In this document: piece by piece, positions 1 to 9,641 of the stretch | How the letters are laid out: each line of letters opens with the position of its first letter | Numbering within the stretch: position 1 is the stretch's first letter | Assembly (NCBI GenBank): GCA_911728455.2 | Contig: OU452228.1 | Location: forward strand, 17,552,698 to 17,616,697 | Direction: 5' to 3' | Length of the DNA stretch: 64,000 nucleotides | From: Marthasterias glacialis | Lineage: Eukaryota > Echinodermata > Asteroidea > Forcipulatida > Asteriidae | Position numbers and translations under genes: made by a program | Notes under the pieces: generated by a model | The model's input: the letters and a program-made list of their open reading frames with translations, nothing else | Told to the model about the DNA's origin: nothing | Databases searched by the model: none

Positions 1-2377
1 ATCTAGTCCCAGTCTATAAACAAAAACTAAAACAGGAAAAACCACAAGTTAAGCAGGTTCGGGAATGGTCCAATGAGGCTGAAGAAACTCTCCGTGCATG
101 CTTCGACTGTACAGACTGGAGCCTCTTTACCGAATTGGGTACGATCGACATGGCCACCGATGCCGTTACTGACTACATCAAGTTTTGCGAAGATATGATC
201 ATACCAAAAATAGAAATCAAAATCTACCCTAATAGTAAGCCGTGGATTAATAAGGACATTCGTGAGCTCCTGAAACGAAAACAACTTGCCGTCAAGACGG
301 GTGACTTGGTCGAAAAAAGGAGTATCCGGAAGGACCTTTCTCAACATATTCGACAAAGTAAAAAGAAATACGGTAAAAAGGTGGAAGACAAATTTCGTCA
401 GGGTGACCCTAAGAGTGCTTGGCAAGGCATTAAAACAATTACCGGATGTGGGAATCAAACAAACGTAGTCGTTCCACCTGGTGGTACCGCAACATTCCTG
501 AGTGATCTTAATAACTTTTATGCAAGATTTGACAACAATGACTTTACTGGTGCTAATCACAAACTAGGTGAAACTTTAAAGAATCACATTACTGCTGATC
601 ACAAAATTATTTTAGATACTACTGCTGTGGAAAGATCACTGAAAGGATTAAAGATTAGTAAGTCTGCAGGCCCGGACAGACTGAGTGGCAAGGTTCTTAA
701 ATCCTGTTTCAGAGAACTTTCCCCAGTATTTAGAGACCTTTTTCAGTGGTCCTTGGACACTTTCACAATTCCTCAGTTATGGAAATCTGCTGATGTTATT
801 CCAGTTGCCAAAAAATCTAAACCCACTGTGCTTAATGATTATAGGCCTGTGGCTCTTACGGCCATTGTCATGAAGTGTTTTGAACGAATTGTTAAAGATT
901 TCATTGTTAATCAAACAAAACCATTCATTGATCCATTGCAGTTTGCCTATAGAACGGAGCGTAGCGTTGAAGATGCCATCCTAACATTGTTGCATGGCAT
1001 TTACAGCCATCTTGATTGTTCTAAAGCATATGTTAGGACTTTGTTCGTGGACTTTTCTTCGGCTTTCAACTTGATCCAGCCTCATGTTCTGTTTGGCAAG
1101 CTGAGGGGGATGAATGTTAACCCGTATTTGATTTTATGGATTAACGATTTCTTGACAAATAGATCACAGAGAGTTAGATTAATGCAGTCAGTGTCTGATA
1201 CTGTTTATACCAATACAGGCGCTCCTCAGGGATGTGTTTTATCCCCAGTGCTTTTCACACTTTATACCAGTGATCTTAGATGTAGTAATGACATGTGTTC
1301 CATGGTCAAGTATGCAGATGACACTTCACTTACAGGATTCATTACTCATGAGGATGAGACCGGGTATAGAGATGAAATTACCAAGTTTGTTAATTGGTGC
1401 AAAGAAAATTTTCTGGTTTTAAATGCACAAAAAACTAAGGAAATTGTTTTTGATTTTCGGAAAACCCAGAAGGAGATCGAGCCTATTAACATAAATGGTG
1501 TTGATACTGAAATGGTCACTGAACATAAATACCTTGGGACTTACATTGATAACCATTTAAATTGGAATATTAATACTCAAAAATTATGTTCCAAGGCTAA
1601 TCAACGTATTTATTTTTTGAGGAAACTCAAGATTTTTAACATTGATCGGGATATTATTATGTTATTTTATCAAAGTGTAATTCAATCTGTCATTGCGTTC
1701 TCTTGCATTGCATGGGCCAATGGTTTGAGTGTGGGTAATCAAAATAAAATCAACAGAATCACTAAATCTGCTAGCAAGATCATCGGTATTCCTGTTAACG
1801 ACTTGGGTTCCATCTACGAGGCAGCTCTAGGGTCAAAACTGGATAGAATTCAACTTGATAATACTCACCCACTTCATTCACTTTTGGTTTTTAATAAGTC
1901 AGGCAGATTGCGTCAACTCAAATCCAGCACTAATCGTCATCGCCTCTCCTTCTTACCCAGTGCAATTTCTTATTTTAACAACAATTTTATTAGATGACTT
2001 GCTTTGGTTGGTTCTGTCTTTCCTTCTCCCTTCCCAATTCATGTCATCTACGGCCTCTCCCTGTCCCCATGTATTGTCTTCCCACCCTACCCCCTCCCCC
2101 ACCACTCCTGTCTTTTCCCGTCCTCGTTTCCTTTCCAAGTCATCCATGGTTTATTTCCTGTTTTGATGGTTATTTTAATTCCAGTGTATTTTAAAACTAT
2201 TTCTTTGTGCCTTGTGATATATTTATTTTTATATTTTATTGTTCCTGTTTTAATTTCTACTGTACATTTTTGTTATTCTACAATTTTTAATTTCTGTATT
2301 TTAATCGTGCAAACCGAGAAGATGATTTTCATGCTGGGCATGATAAATAAAGTTTTGATTGATTGATTGATTGATTG
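1..2377 (+). mobile_element. 3' part of a non-LTR (LINE) retrotransposon, CR1/L2/Rex-like
   Basis: The element enters from the left window edge, so its 5' end and endonuclease lie outside. It holds the C-terminal reverse-transcriptase part of ORF2 (3-1997), a pyrimidine-rich 3' UTR (1998-2350) and a terminal TTGA/TGAT short tandem repeat at about 2354-2377. Such simple 3' tails are typical of CR1/L2/Rex/Jockey-group LINEs. Downstream sequence starts directly at the tail with a block that is found again at 4004, so the LINE sits next to or inside an older duplicated element. Clade assignment is by motif memory only. Confidence 0.85.
3..1997 (+). CDS. LINE ORF2 protein: linker and reverse transcriptase (5' partial)
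   Basis: The frame is open from the window edge (codons start at position 3), so no start codon belongs here; the TTG at 135 is only an internal codon. The first ~45 codons read like the endonuclease-RT linker of CR1-like elements ('FDCTDWSLF'). RT blocks follow in order: 'SKSAGPDRLSGKVLK' near 655-700, 'NDYRPVALT' near 835-860, catalytic Asp in 'FVDFSSAFN' near 1042-1068, 'APQGCVLSP' at 1221-1247 and the catalytic 'YADD' at 1311-1322. The C-terminal part has 'KYLGTYID' and the domain typical after the RT thumb. It is uninterrupted for 665 codons, so it decayed little after insertion. Its role is to nick target DNA and copy the element RNA by target-primed reverse transcription. RT identity is certain, the exact clade is not. 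Confidence 0.93.
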   Translation, partial: LVPVYKQKLKQEKPQVKQVREWSNEAEETLRACFDCTDWSLFTELGTIDMATDAVTDYIKFCEDMIIPKIEIKIYPNSKPWINKDIRELLKRKQLAVKTGDLVEKRSIRKDLSQHIRQSKKKYGKKVEDKFRQGDPKSAWQGIKTITGCGNQTNVVVPPGGTATFLSDLNNFYARFDNNDFTGANHKLGETLKNHITADHKIILDTTAVERSLKGLKISKSAGPDRLSGKVLKSCFRELSPVFRDLFQWSLDTFTIPQLWKSADVIPVAKKSKPTVLNDYRPVALTAIVMKCFERIVKDFIVNQTKPFIDPLQFAYRTERSVEDAILTLLHGIYSHLDCSKAYVRTLFVDFSSAFNLIQPHVLFGKLRGMNVNPYLILWINDFLTNRSQRVRLMQSVSDTVYTNTGAPQGCVLSPVLFTLYTSDLRCSNDMCSMVKYADDTSLTGFITHEDETGYRDEITKFVNWCKENFLVLNAQKTKEIVFDFRKTQKEIEPININGVDTEMVTEHKYLGTYIDNHLNWNINTQKLCSKANQRIYFLRKLKIFNIDRDIIMLFYQSVIQSVIAFSCIAWANGLSVGNQNKINRITKSASKIIGIPVNDLGSIYEAALGSKLDRIQLDNTHPLHSLLVFNKSGRLRQLKSSTNRHRLSFLPSAISYFNNNFIR

Positions 2378-2729
2378 ATAATAAAGTGGGGCTTCAGAAT
2401 TTCTTGTTTCAAGCATGAAGTAAACGACTAAATGAAATTTCAAATCTTAAGCGTCATTGTAGGAGGGTGAAAGAGCCAACAGAGGCATCCCATGGTTTAG
2501 TTTTTATGGTCAGGGGTTTGTTCAGTTCGCTACATGTCCCAGCAGCATACTATGCCACTACAGGAGTGTCCAGTGACCAACTCTATCCATGTCTGTCAGA
2601 GTTGATCATATATCTGGAGATGGCTGATCTGAAAGTTCATGCCTTGGTGTCCAATGGTGCCTCTCCCAACCGACAGTTGTACAAGTTGAACGGCTCTCCG
2701 TCTGGTGATACCCCAGTATATTTCACACC
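2376..2729 (+). repeat. 354-bp direct repeat, copy A (P-element-like transposase exon)
   Basis: This block matches 4004-4357 almost base for base over an equal 354-bp length, offset 1628 bp. It starts inside the LINE tail junction and stops abruptly after 'TTTCACACC', where copy A continues into a SWIM exon and copy B continues as transposase. Confidence 0.93.
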
Positions 2730-2735
2730 GATCGC
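2398..2735 (+). pseudogene. P-element/THAP9-like transposase fragment, copy A
   Basis: The plus-strand frame reads 'HGLVFMVRGLFSSLHVP' followed by 'LVSNGASPNRQ' and 'PVYFTP'. This is the pattern of the RNase H-like core of P-element/THAP9-type transposases, in which the protein asks for a mobility-competent substrate and an 'nGAspN' block follows. The copy has no start codon or upstream exons and breaks at 2729, before the 'CDxPHLMKTxRN' block that copy B keeps. It cannot encode a working protein. Assignment is from motif order, which I recognise from memory. Confidence 0.7.
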
Positions 2736-2737
2736 TT

Positions 2738-2865
2738 GAAGCTTGCATGTACTTTCTTTGTGGCCAAAGCCAAAACCCGAAAAACGATTCTGAATTGTAC
2801 GACGCTTGGGTCTGTCTAAACAACTCTGGTGTCATTCATGCAGCGGCATGCTCTTGTATGGCTGG
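2738..2865 (+). pseudogene. SWIM zinc-finger exon fragment
   Basis: One frame ends 'VIHAAACSCMAG', the first half of a SWIM finger (CxC followed by a small-residue turn; the CxH half normally lies in the next exon). A good splice donor (GG|GTAAGT at 2866) follows directly. In invertebrate TE-linked proteins a SWIM finger usually precedes a YqaJ nuclease, which is what is found 140 bp downstream. The upstream part needs a frameshift near 2790, so I call it a pseudogene. Confidence 0.6.
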
Positions 2866-3005
2866 GTAAGTTTTAATTGTGTGATCAGCCGATCTTGGTT
2901 GAAGAAAATATATTTGTGAAAAATATGTCTTATTCGAAAAATATTTATTTGTTTATTATTGGCCATTTGCTCATATTATGGCCTTATGGTTTGAACACCG
3001 TCTAG

Positions 3006-3661
3006 GGCGTGTAACAGCAAGCAAGGCCAAAAGTTTGTACACGCTTAAAGATTCCACAAACTCAGACCGCTTCATCGCAGACATCATGGGATACACTACC
3101 CCAGTATCTACAAACATACCAGCCATCAATTAGGGGCCGTACTCATGAGGAGGATGCAAGACAGGCATATGCCAAAATGCAGAAACAGCTCCATAGAGAT
3201 TTCACTATTCTTCCAATTGGCCTGTTCTTGCATCCTTCAAAACCATGGATGGGTGCCACCCCTGATGGTAAAGTGTGCTGTAAATGCTGTGGGGGAGGTA
3301 CAGTGGAAATCAAATGCCCCCAGTTTTCGTGACAGCACCATTCCAGAAGCAATGACAGACAGTAATTTCTTTATGGACACTGAAGGGTTGAAAGAGAAGC
3401 ATGCGTAATATTTCCAGGTGCAGTTTCAGTTGATGTGTATTGATCTAGAAAATGCATATTGTGATTTTGTTGTTTGGACATGTCATGACCTTAAAGTCCA
3501 GAGGATAGTACAAAACCATGCTTTCATAAGTGAAATTGAAAACCAGTTGAACAAAAAATATATTAAGTACATATTTCCAGAAGTTTTGACTCGCCGTCAT
3601 GAGCCAAGATGTGCAGATGATGATGGCAGACTTTGGTGCACATGTCGTAGACCAAGGTTTG
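3006..3661 (+). pseudogene. YqaJ/lambda-exonuclease-like nuclease (PD-(D/E)XK) with start of a PHD finger
   Basis: After an acceptor-like CTAG at 3002-3005 the sequence reads 'GRVTASKAK', then 'THEEDARQAY', then 'PWMGATPDGKV' near 3243-3272 and 'GTVEIKCPQF' near 3298-3325. These are the ordered blocks of the YqaJ nuclease fold, with Asp in 'ATPDG' and the E-x-K pair in 'EIKC' as metal ligands. Later blocks 'YFQVQFQLMC' and 'YCDFVVWT' fit the end of the domain. A C-terminal piece 'GRLWCTCRRP' looks like the first zinc pair of a PHD finger and ends at a donor (G|GTAAG at 3662). Frameshifts near 3115 and 3325 and a TAA at about 3406 disable it. Function would be DNA end processing, and its role in the parent element is unknown. 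Confidence 0.75.
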
Positions 3662-3674
3662 GTAAGATGGTAAC

Positions 3675-4046
3675 ATGAATCTATCGTTGACCGCTCCCAT
3701 ATCATGGATAATGTCCCAAAGGAGTGTTTGGATAGTGGATGGAATGGCTATGCTCCAAGAACTTCCACAGAGAAGTATTCCAAGTACATTTGGTTTGCTG
3801 GCAGATCATCTCTTGAGACAACTTGTGAACTTGGCAAGTGGTGTGCACAGTGAGGCTGTTCACTTTGTTGTTGACATGTATCCCAATATCAGCATAAAGA
3901 ATGCAGAAAGAGGAAACCGAGCTACAGGTGGAAGTAAAGTCAGTAAAACCTTTGGAGATGACCAGAAAATTCCTCATCAGTGGAAGAAATTCCTTTTATG
4001 TAGTGATAATAAAGTGGGGCTTCAGAATTTCTTGTTTCAAGCATGA
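3675..4046 (+). CDS. Fragment of an uncharacterised TE-associated domain
   Basis: This 123-codon open stretch has blocks I recognise from uncharacterised fish and invertebrate proteins: a 'DGMAMLQ' block, a 'STFGLLADHLL' block, 'HFVVDMYPNISIKNAERGNR', then 'QWKKFLLCSDNKVGLQNFL'. I know no family name. The charged C-terminal stretch and its place just upstream of P-element-like sequence suggest it is an exon of a composite transposon gene. The last 14 codons lie in the 354-bp repeat, whose copy A therefore carries only the tail of this domain. The assigned start has no supporting signal and is probably an internal codon of an exon. Confidence 0.45.
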   Translation: MNLSLTAPISWIMSQRSVWIVDGMAMLQELPQRSIPSTFGLLADHLLRQLVNLASGVHSEAVHFVVDMYPNISIKNAERGNRATGGSKVSKTFGDDQKIPHQWKKFLLCSDNKVGLQNFLFQA

Positions 4047-4357
4047 AGTAAACGACTAAATGAAATTTCAAATCTTAAGCGTCATTGTAGGAGGGTGAAA
4101 GAGCCAACACAGGCATCCCATGGTTTAGTTTTTATGGTCAGGGGTTTGTTCAGTTCGCTACATGTCCCAGTAGCATACTATGCCACTAAAGGAGTGTCCA
4201 GTGACCAACTCTATCCATGTCTATCAGAGGTGATCATATATCTGGAGATGGCTGATCTGAAAGTTCATGCCTTGGTGTCCAATGGTGCCTCTCCCAACCG
4301 ACAGGTGTACAAGTTGAACGGCTCTCCGTCTGGTGATACCCCAGTATATTTCACACC
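4004..4357 (+). repeat. 354-bp direct repeat, copy B
   Basis: This is the partner of 2376-2729. Unlike copy A it is embedded in continuous related coding sequence on both sides, so it is likely the parental locus. Confidence 0.93.
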
Positions 4358-4747
4358 CAATCCAATAGACCCATCAAGAAAGCTGTTTTTCATCTGTGAC
4401 GTCCCTCACCTAATGAAGACGACCAGAAACAACTGGGAGAACTCCGGTTTTTATAACAAGTGTTGGCAAATACATTACTTATTATAATAAACACTTTTAA
4501 AGAAGTAATGGAGTATGGAGAGTACACAAACAAAACAAATAAATTTGTATAATTCTTTGTTTTTGTGTTTCTATTTCCTACAGTATGTGACAACCAGAAA
4601 ATCAGTTGGACACAACTACTTCAGCTATAGGAGGGAGATGTGGGGCTTACAAGATGTTCACCTAGCCTGCGTTGACTGCATAAGTTGAGCTATGAACATC
4701 TTCATCTCACGCCGTCTCTGAGAATGAGAGTATACATGGCTGTCCAA
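4095..4747 (+). pseudogene. P-element/THAP9-like transposase, copy B, two exons
   Basis: Exon 1 carries the same blocks as copy A and continues through 'LFFICDVPHLMKTTRNNWENSG', the block around the second catalytic Asp and HhmKnvRN motif of P-element-type transposases. A second exon after a pyrimidine tract and CTACAG (about 4577-4582) reads 'QKISWTQLLQL' and, after one frame change, 'KLSYEHLHLTPSLRMRVY', and ends at a good donor (CAA|GTGAGT at 4748). Both blocks have the order expected for the family. A TAG falls where the family usually has Tyr, and the frame change shows decay. No terminal inverted repeats were found. Confidence 0.72.
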
Positions 4748-5277
4748 GTGAGTGGTTGTTAATTACTTTTCGGCCTAAAAAATCAGGAAGAGGGACATCT
4801 GAAGGGGATAGAATTTAAGGCAGGGTGGGGGGGGGGGGGGGCGGCTGTGATTCAAGTGGGTTTGTAAGGAAGGAAACAATCTGAAAAGGTAAGGAAAAGT
4901 AACCTCTGAAATTCATTAAAAAATGTATATATAGTAATTTGCTTTGTGTGGCTATCCAGAGTCCTGAGAGCATGTCTTTATACATGTATTTGGTGCAAAA
5001 TAATCTGGTATGAAATTAAGTTTGAGCTTAAAACAATTTTTTTTTTAAAAGATGGATATGAACGAGATAATGAAATATGCTACATGTTTAAAATCATGTT
5101 TGCTGGAGTGTAATAAAGACCTTAGTTTCACTCACACAAAGTTTCAAAATTTCAGACAAGTTTTTAAAAAGACAATAAATTGACGTGAATCTGTTGCATT
5201 GCAGCGGCCGTTTCGCGAAATGAGCGTGTCGTCATCACTTCATTTACATATCATGAATAAAACATTTCACCGGTTTT
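4748..5277. other. No gene seen; contains a 15-bp G run
   Basis: AT-rich sequence with no supported exon. A run of 15 G (4827-4841) is the only notable motif. Confidence 0.5.
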
Positions 5278-5330
5278 GATGACGTCTAGCCGTGGAAACG
5301 AGACTGGACCCTGCGCCCGTCCGTATATAC
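5278..5330 (+). promoter_or_regulatory. Possible promoter with CRE-like and TATA-like elements
   Basis: A CRE half/core 'TGATGACGTC' (5278-5287) lies about 40 bp upstream of 'GTATATAC' (5323-5330), and a coding exon starts at 5457. Spacing is plausible for an RNA polymerase II promoter but each motif alone is weak. Confidence 0.3.
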
Positions 5331-5456
5331 ATTACTGATATGTATACGTAAATATGCCGTGAGGTATACGATGTACACAAGCATACAGGTCCGTGGACTG
5401 AGACTCGAGAGATAAATTATACAGTTGGAGAATTACACGTCGAGAACTTGCAGAAT

Positions 5457-5758
5457 ATGATGGAAGATCTTTCTGATAATGATTCCTGGGAGGAACACAG
5501 TATTGTGGGGGAACTGCTGTCGGCCCCCAGCTCGTCTGATGATAGTAATACTAATAGTAATACTAGCGATAGTAATAGTGATTCTGACAGCCTGTCTGCT
5601 GAAGACGACGAGTCCAATGCCAACGACGACGAGGTCGAAGTCCGCAGTGCTGAACCCTACCGCTTCGAGCCAGTTGTGCCACTGCACGAACGAAACCAAG
5701 ATCAAGATCAGGACGGTGATCAGGCCGACGAAGACAATCGCCTAAATAACACGACTTG
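5457..5758 (+). CDS. Acidic Ser/Asp/Asn-rich first coding exon
   Basis: The exon starts with two adjacent ATGs (5457 and 5460) and runs 100 codons to a consensus donor (TTG|GTAAGT, GT at 5759). It encodes a disordered Asp/Ser/Asn tract built from near-repeats of 'SNTxSDSNSD', then 'PYRFEPVVP', a charged 'DQDQDGDQADED' segment and 'NRLNNTTW'. The 'PYRFEP' block followed by an acidic linker and a Trp at the exon end resembles first exons of proteins with a P2X7-C-terminus-like zinc domain that are common in cnidarian and deuterostome genomes. I could not find the matching zinc exon downstream, so this is only a suggestion. Confidence 0.5.
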
Positions 5759-7210
5759 GTAAGTTTGTCTTGACGGAATTGTCTCGGTAAATATTTCTGA
5801 GACTCAAACAAAGCCAAAGGCGTGTGTGAACAAAAAAATAACAAAAGTCTGTGAGAAGATTGTGTACTCACTGTGAATGAAAATGTATGTAATTACCTGT
5901 AGAATGTAGAAGTTTCAACTTCATTAGTCGTCAAGTTTTTGAGAAAAAAAAAGTGAAAATCACAGAGCAATGTTTTCAGGAGAGTCGCTTATAACGTATT
6001 TACCAGTACTGGTAATTAAATATTATGTATTTACCAGTACTGGTATTAAATAAGAAGAAATTTAAGTGGGGATTTTTGTTCGAATTCCTTGTGCATCCAC
6101 CAACAACACATGCTTTTGGCATTTTTCCTCAATAGAAGTATTTTTGCCGATAAAAAGACATGTACGTCTAGCCTCACTATTTTATAAAAAACAGGAGACA
6201 GCATACGCTTTACGTACAGGTCAAAGTGCAACGTTCAGGTCGTCTCTACGGATATACGTCATACAATCAGCTTTTTCACACAGCGCCGCCAGCGGTCAAT
6301 ATGCTGAAATTTCTTTGAAAAACCGCGGAAATTCGTCACGTAAGAGTCGTTTTTGTTTTGGAATTTTTTATTATTTCAAACTTCCAATATAAATTTTGTT
6401 TTGCTAAAAATGGTTCGTACATACATTGTTAAGAAGGCTAAATGATTCTTGTTGCTTGGAATACACCGTTCATATCCATCTTTAAGGTTTTAAGCAGCAC
6501 AGTTGGCAATGCATTAGAGTCTACTGGACTTCCGGGCACATCATGAACTGTGAAGTTTGTATTAGCATAATGGATCAATTCTTCGATTGTCTGAATGTTA
6601 GTCATCCTCTGCAGGGTTGTGGTCTCGTAAACCTGCATCACAGCCATACACAAGTCCCGATGACTGGCGTTTTGAGGCATGTACCTTTTACAAAACTGAC
6701 CTTTTAGGTGGCTCCATCATTTGAAATTTAGATTTTTGTAAATGACACATTTGTTTGTCGTATTGTCATTCATAACTTCCGTGTCTCTGAAACACTGGAA
6801 TCTATTGCAAACGATGGTCAAAAGGAACAACCGACTTACTTTTGTTTTGTTTTTTTAAATGTGAATCTTTGAATTTCGTTTCCCTTTTCCCCTAGTGGTT
6901 AATGATTAACTTCTTGGGATTCTTCAAGCAATAGGAGGAGCAAGTGAAGGCAATTCCAGACTTGGAGAAGAAGATGAGAAAAAGCATGACCCTGAGCAGG
7001 GAAACAGTGGAGGGGATCAGGATTACCGGTATGAAATCATTATGTCTTGGTGATTTAATTTTGCCTTTTTCTTGGCTGCAGCTGTTGCCGTGAGCTGCAT
7101 TAAATAAAGTTGTTTGATTCTACGAATATCTTTGTGTATAATATAATGTGTGTTCACTTCACTGTTCAGGAAAACAACTTATTTCTAATTATTTTATTTT
7201 TAAATAACAG
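5759..7210. other. Mostly non-coding; intron-like, with one possible small exon
   Basis: No clear gene. A possible exon near 6930-7029 encodes a Glu/Gly-rich stretch ending at GGTATG, but nothing supports it beyond the open frame. Two copies of a 16-bp palindrome lie at 6000-6046. Confidence 0.35.
6000..6046. repeat. Two direct copies of a palindrome TTACCAGTACTGGTAA
   Basis: The first copy (6000-6015) is a perfect 16-bp palindrome. The second (6031-6046) differs at the last base. They sit in a ~30-bp tandem duplication. This could be a dimeric-protein binding site or chance; no neighbour explains it. Confidence 0.6.
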
Positions 7211-7440
7211 AAAATTAACCTCAAGCTAGCAGGCTGCGCCAGAGTCAGAGAGAGGTGGGTCATCCACCTTCCAAGATGATCTGGCTTCATTCCCCTCTCA
7301 GTATGTTGTGAAATATAAAAGTGGAAAGCGCTGACCTTTTAAATAGTGATTATGGTCTACTCGAAGGTTCAAACCCTGTTATGGTGTTTCTTATCATAAA
7401 CCATCCATTCTTAAATCAATTTTTATTGAAGGTACTCAGT

Positions 7441-7665
7441 CAAGGCAGTCAGGTTTCAAGGGAAAGAAATTCAACTTGACGGAAGTGACGGAAAATTTTT
7501 GCCACGCATGCTTAGGGGAAGACAACATCGTCGACAAGCATCGGAGAATCCAGACAAATGGAATCGAATGCGACAAGTGCAAAACTTGGTTTCATTGTCT
7601 CTGCGCGGGACAGAGCAGCACAGAAGTCAGAAATTTGTGTGCTGCTCCTTGAGCTGCACGACCAG
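7441..7665 (+). CDS. PHD-type zinc finger exon
   Basis: The exon encodes 'FCHACLGEDNIVD', then 'GIECDKCKTWFHCLCAG', followed by 'CAAP'. The Cys-x2-Cys, then Cys-x2-Cys-x4-His-x2-Cys order with an aromatic 'WFH' is the PHD-finger signature, usually a histone-tail reader. It ends at a donor (CAG|GTAAC, GT at 7666), 14 bp before the TIR of the next element. The last Cys pair is in another frame or exon, so one frameshift or an alternative splice is implied. No start or other domain could be tied to it, and the exon at 5457 may or may not belong to the same gene. Confidence 0.55.
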
Positions 7666-7679
7666 GTAACTTCTTTTTA

Positions 7680-9641
7680 GGTGTTCGGCTTTTAGCCGAA
7701 AACCTATTGTTATTGTTAAGTTTTTTTTTTTTTTTTTTTTTTTTTTTCTCCGTCTTCTTCTTCTGCCTGAACGTTCTCCGTCAATTTTAAACAAAAGTTA
7801 AGCTTGTATGAACTTGAAACTTGTCATGAACATCGACCTTGATGAGCAGACGAAACCGCAACTTTTTTGGAATGATGACGTCATTGATGACGTCATTACG
7901 GTAAATAAACGTTAAATAATTTGAAAATTCATATCTTCAGAACCAGAAGCACTACGTTCAAGATTCCTCCACTACATGAAACTTCTTGTAAAGTTCTACA
8001 AATGTCGTGCACAACTTGACCTCATTTGACCTTTACTTCCGGTCGAAACCGGAAGTTCAAAATTTCAAAAATTCATAATTCAAGAACTGCTTATCATATT
8101 GTCAAAATTTAAATATCAGTTTGAAGATCGTTTAGCCTGCTCAAACTTTTGCACAGACATAATACCAGTTTGACATTGTCTTCTGGCCGTAAAAGATGAC
8201 GTCATTGATTGCGTCATTATATTAAATCAACGTTTAATATTTAAAAAATTCATATCTGAAGAACCGTATATGTTACATACAAGATCTTTGCACCATATGA
8301 AAGCTTTTCGATTACTCTACAAATCTTACACAGTGTGTGACCCCATTTGACCTTTACTTCCGGTCGAAACCGGAAGTTAAAGTAACAAATCTTGTTATTT
8401 TGGGCTCTAGAGCCTAAGTGAATGAAAATATGAAAAAATGTTTAATGCATAATATTTTCTTTAACTCACGAGCATTCTAAAAATATGATGTGTGACGTCA
8501 TAGCTACGTCACAACGAAAATGGTACACGAGGTCCCAAAAAAAATTATTTTGCTATCTCAAAAAATACAGCATGTTTGGAAAAGATGACGTCATTGATTG
8601 CGTCATTATATTAAATCAACGTTTAATATTTAAAAAATTCATATCTGAAGAACCGTATATGTTACATACAAGATCTTTGCACCATATGAAAGCTTTTCGA
8701 TTACTCTACAAATCTTACACAGTGTGTGACCCCATTTGACCTTTACTTCCGGTCGAAACCGGAAGTTAAAGTAACAAATCTTGTTATTTTGGGCTCTAGA
8801 GCCTAAGTGAATGAAAATATGAAAAAATGTTTAATGCATAATATTTTCTTTAACTCACGAGCATTCTAAAAATATGATGTGTGACGTCATAGCTACGTCA
8901 CAACGAAAATGGTACACGAGGTCCAAAAAAAAATTATTTTGCTATCTCAAAAAATACAGCATGTTTGGACGTGAAACTTACCACGTATATAGACCAAAGC
9001 GTGTACATGACAAAGAACAAAATTTGGAATGATGACGTCATCGATGACGTCATTATATTAAATTGAAGTTTTTTATTAAAATACTCATATCTCCAGAATC
9101 AGATATGCTACATACATGATCTTTACACCATATGAAAGGTCATGAAGTATTAAACAAATCTTACACAGGGTGTGACCCCATTTGACCTTTACTTCCGGTC
9201 GAAACCGGAAGTAGTAGTTTGTTTTATAAAAAATCGTTTCTGAATAATATTATTTTGTGTATTAATATAATAACTTAATTTTAAGGCCCTTCGACGATTC
9301 TACAAATGTTTACAATGTGTGACCTCGTTTGACCGTCATTTCCGGTCGAAACCGGAAGTATAAGTTTGTACAAAATTGTGTATCTTATTAATGAAACGTG
9401 GTACATTAATAATCATTACATCAATTTTGAGCGCTCTGGCAATTCTAGATGTTATGCACAAAGTGTGACCCCATTTGACCTTTAAATCCTGTCAAACCGG
9501 AAGTTGAAGTTTAATATGACAAACCTTCATGCATAAAGATAAAAAAGTACAAATAAATATTTCGGCCGTCAGCATAGCACAAAAAGACAAAAAACCTGCA
9601 CACAATAATGACCTTAAAATTACGTAATTAAGCCGAACACC
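7680..9641. mobile_element. 1.96-kb non-autonomous TIR element with repeated hairpins
   Basis: The ends are inverted: GGTGTTCGGCTT at 7680-7691 and its reverse complement at 9630-9641. Just inside the left end lies a 7-bp-stem hairpin (TTCGGCT-TTT-AGCCGAA) and a run of about 27 T. The interior has five copies of a perfect 9-bp-stem hairpin (ACTTCCGGT-CGAA-ACCGGAAGT and one slightly shorter form) at about 8035, 8356, 8746, 9192 and 9338, plus a degenerate one near 9485. Each follows a 'TGACCxxxTTTGACC' block. 'GATGACGTCAT' and related palindromes recur as well. There is no transposase and no obvious target duplication, so the superfamily is unknown. A Helitron-type end (hairpin followed on the minus strand by CTAA) is an alternative reading of the left end. 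Confidence 0.6.
8192..8969. repeat. 389-bp tandem duplication inside the TIR element
   Basis: Copy 1 (8192-8580) and copy 2 (8581-8969) have the same length and I see essentially one difference (a C/A change in an A-rich run near 8535/8925). Each unit holds one hairpin block. The identity points to a recent event. Confidence 0.93.

Noticed and set aside
2341..2380. Simple (TTGA)n repeat as an independent microsatellite
   Set aside because: Its position at the exact 3' end of LINE homology makes it the element's tail.
6438..6680. 80-codon minus-strand ORF with protein-like composition
   Set aside because: No recognised motif, no splice partner and no related copy; kept only as a curiosity.
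8485..8739. 84-codon ORF inside the TIR element
   Set aside because: It spans the joint of the 389-bp tandem copies and is not conserved as a frame in the first copy.
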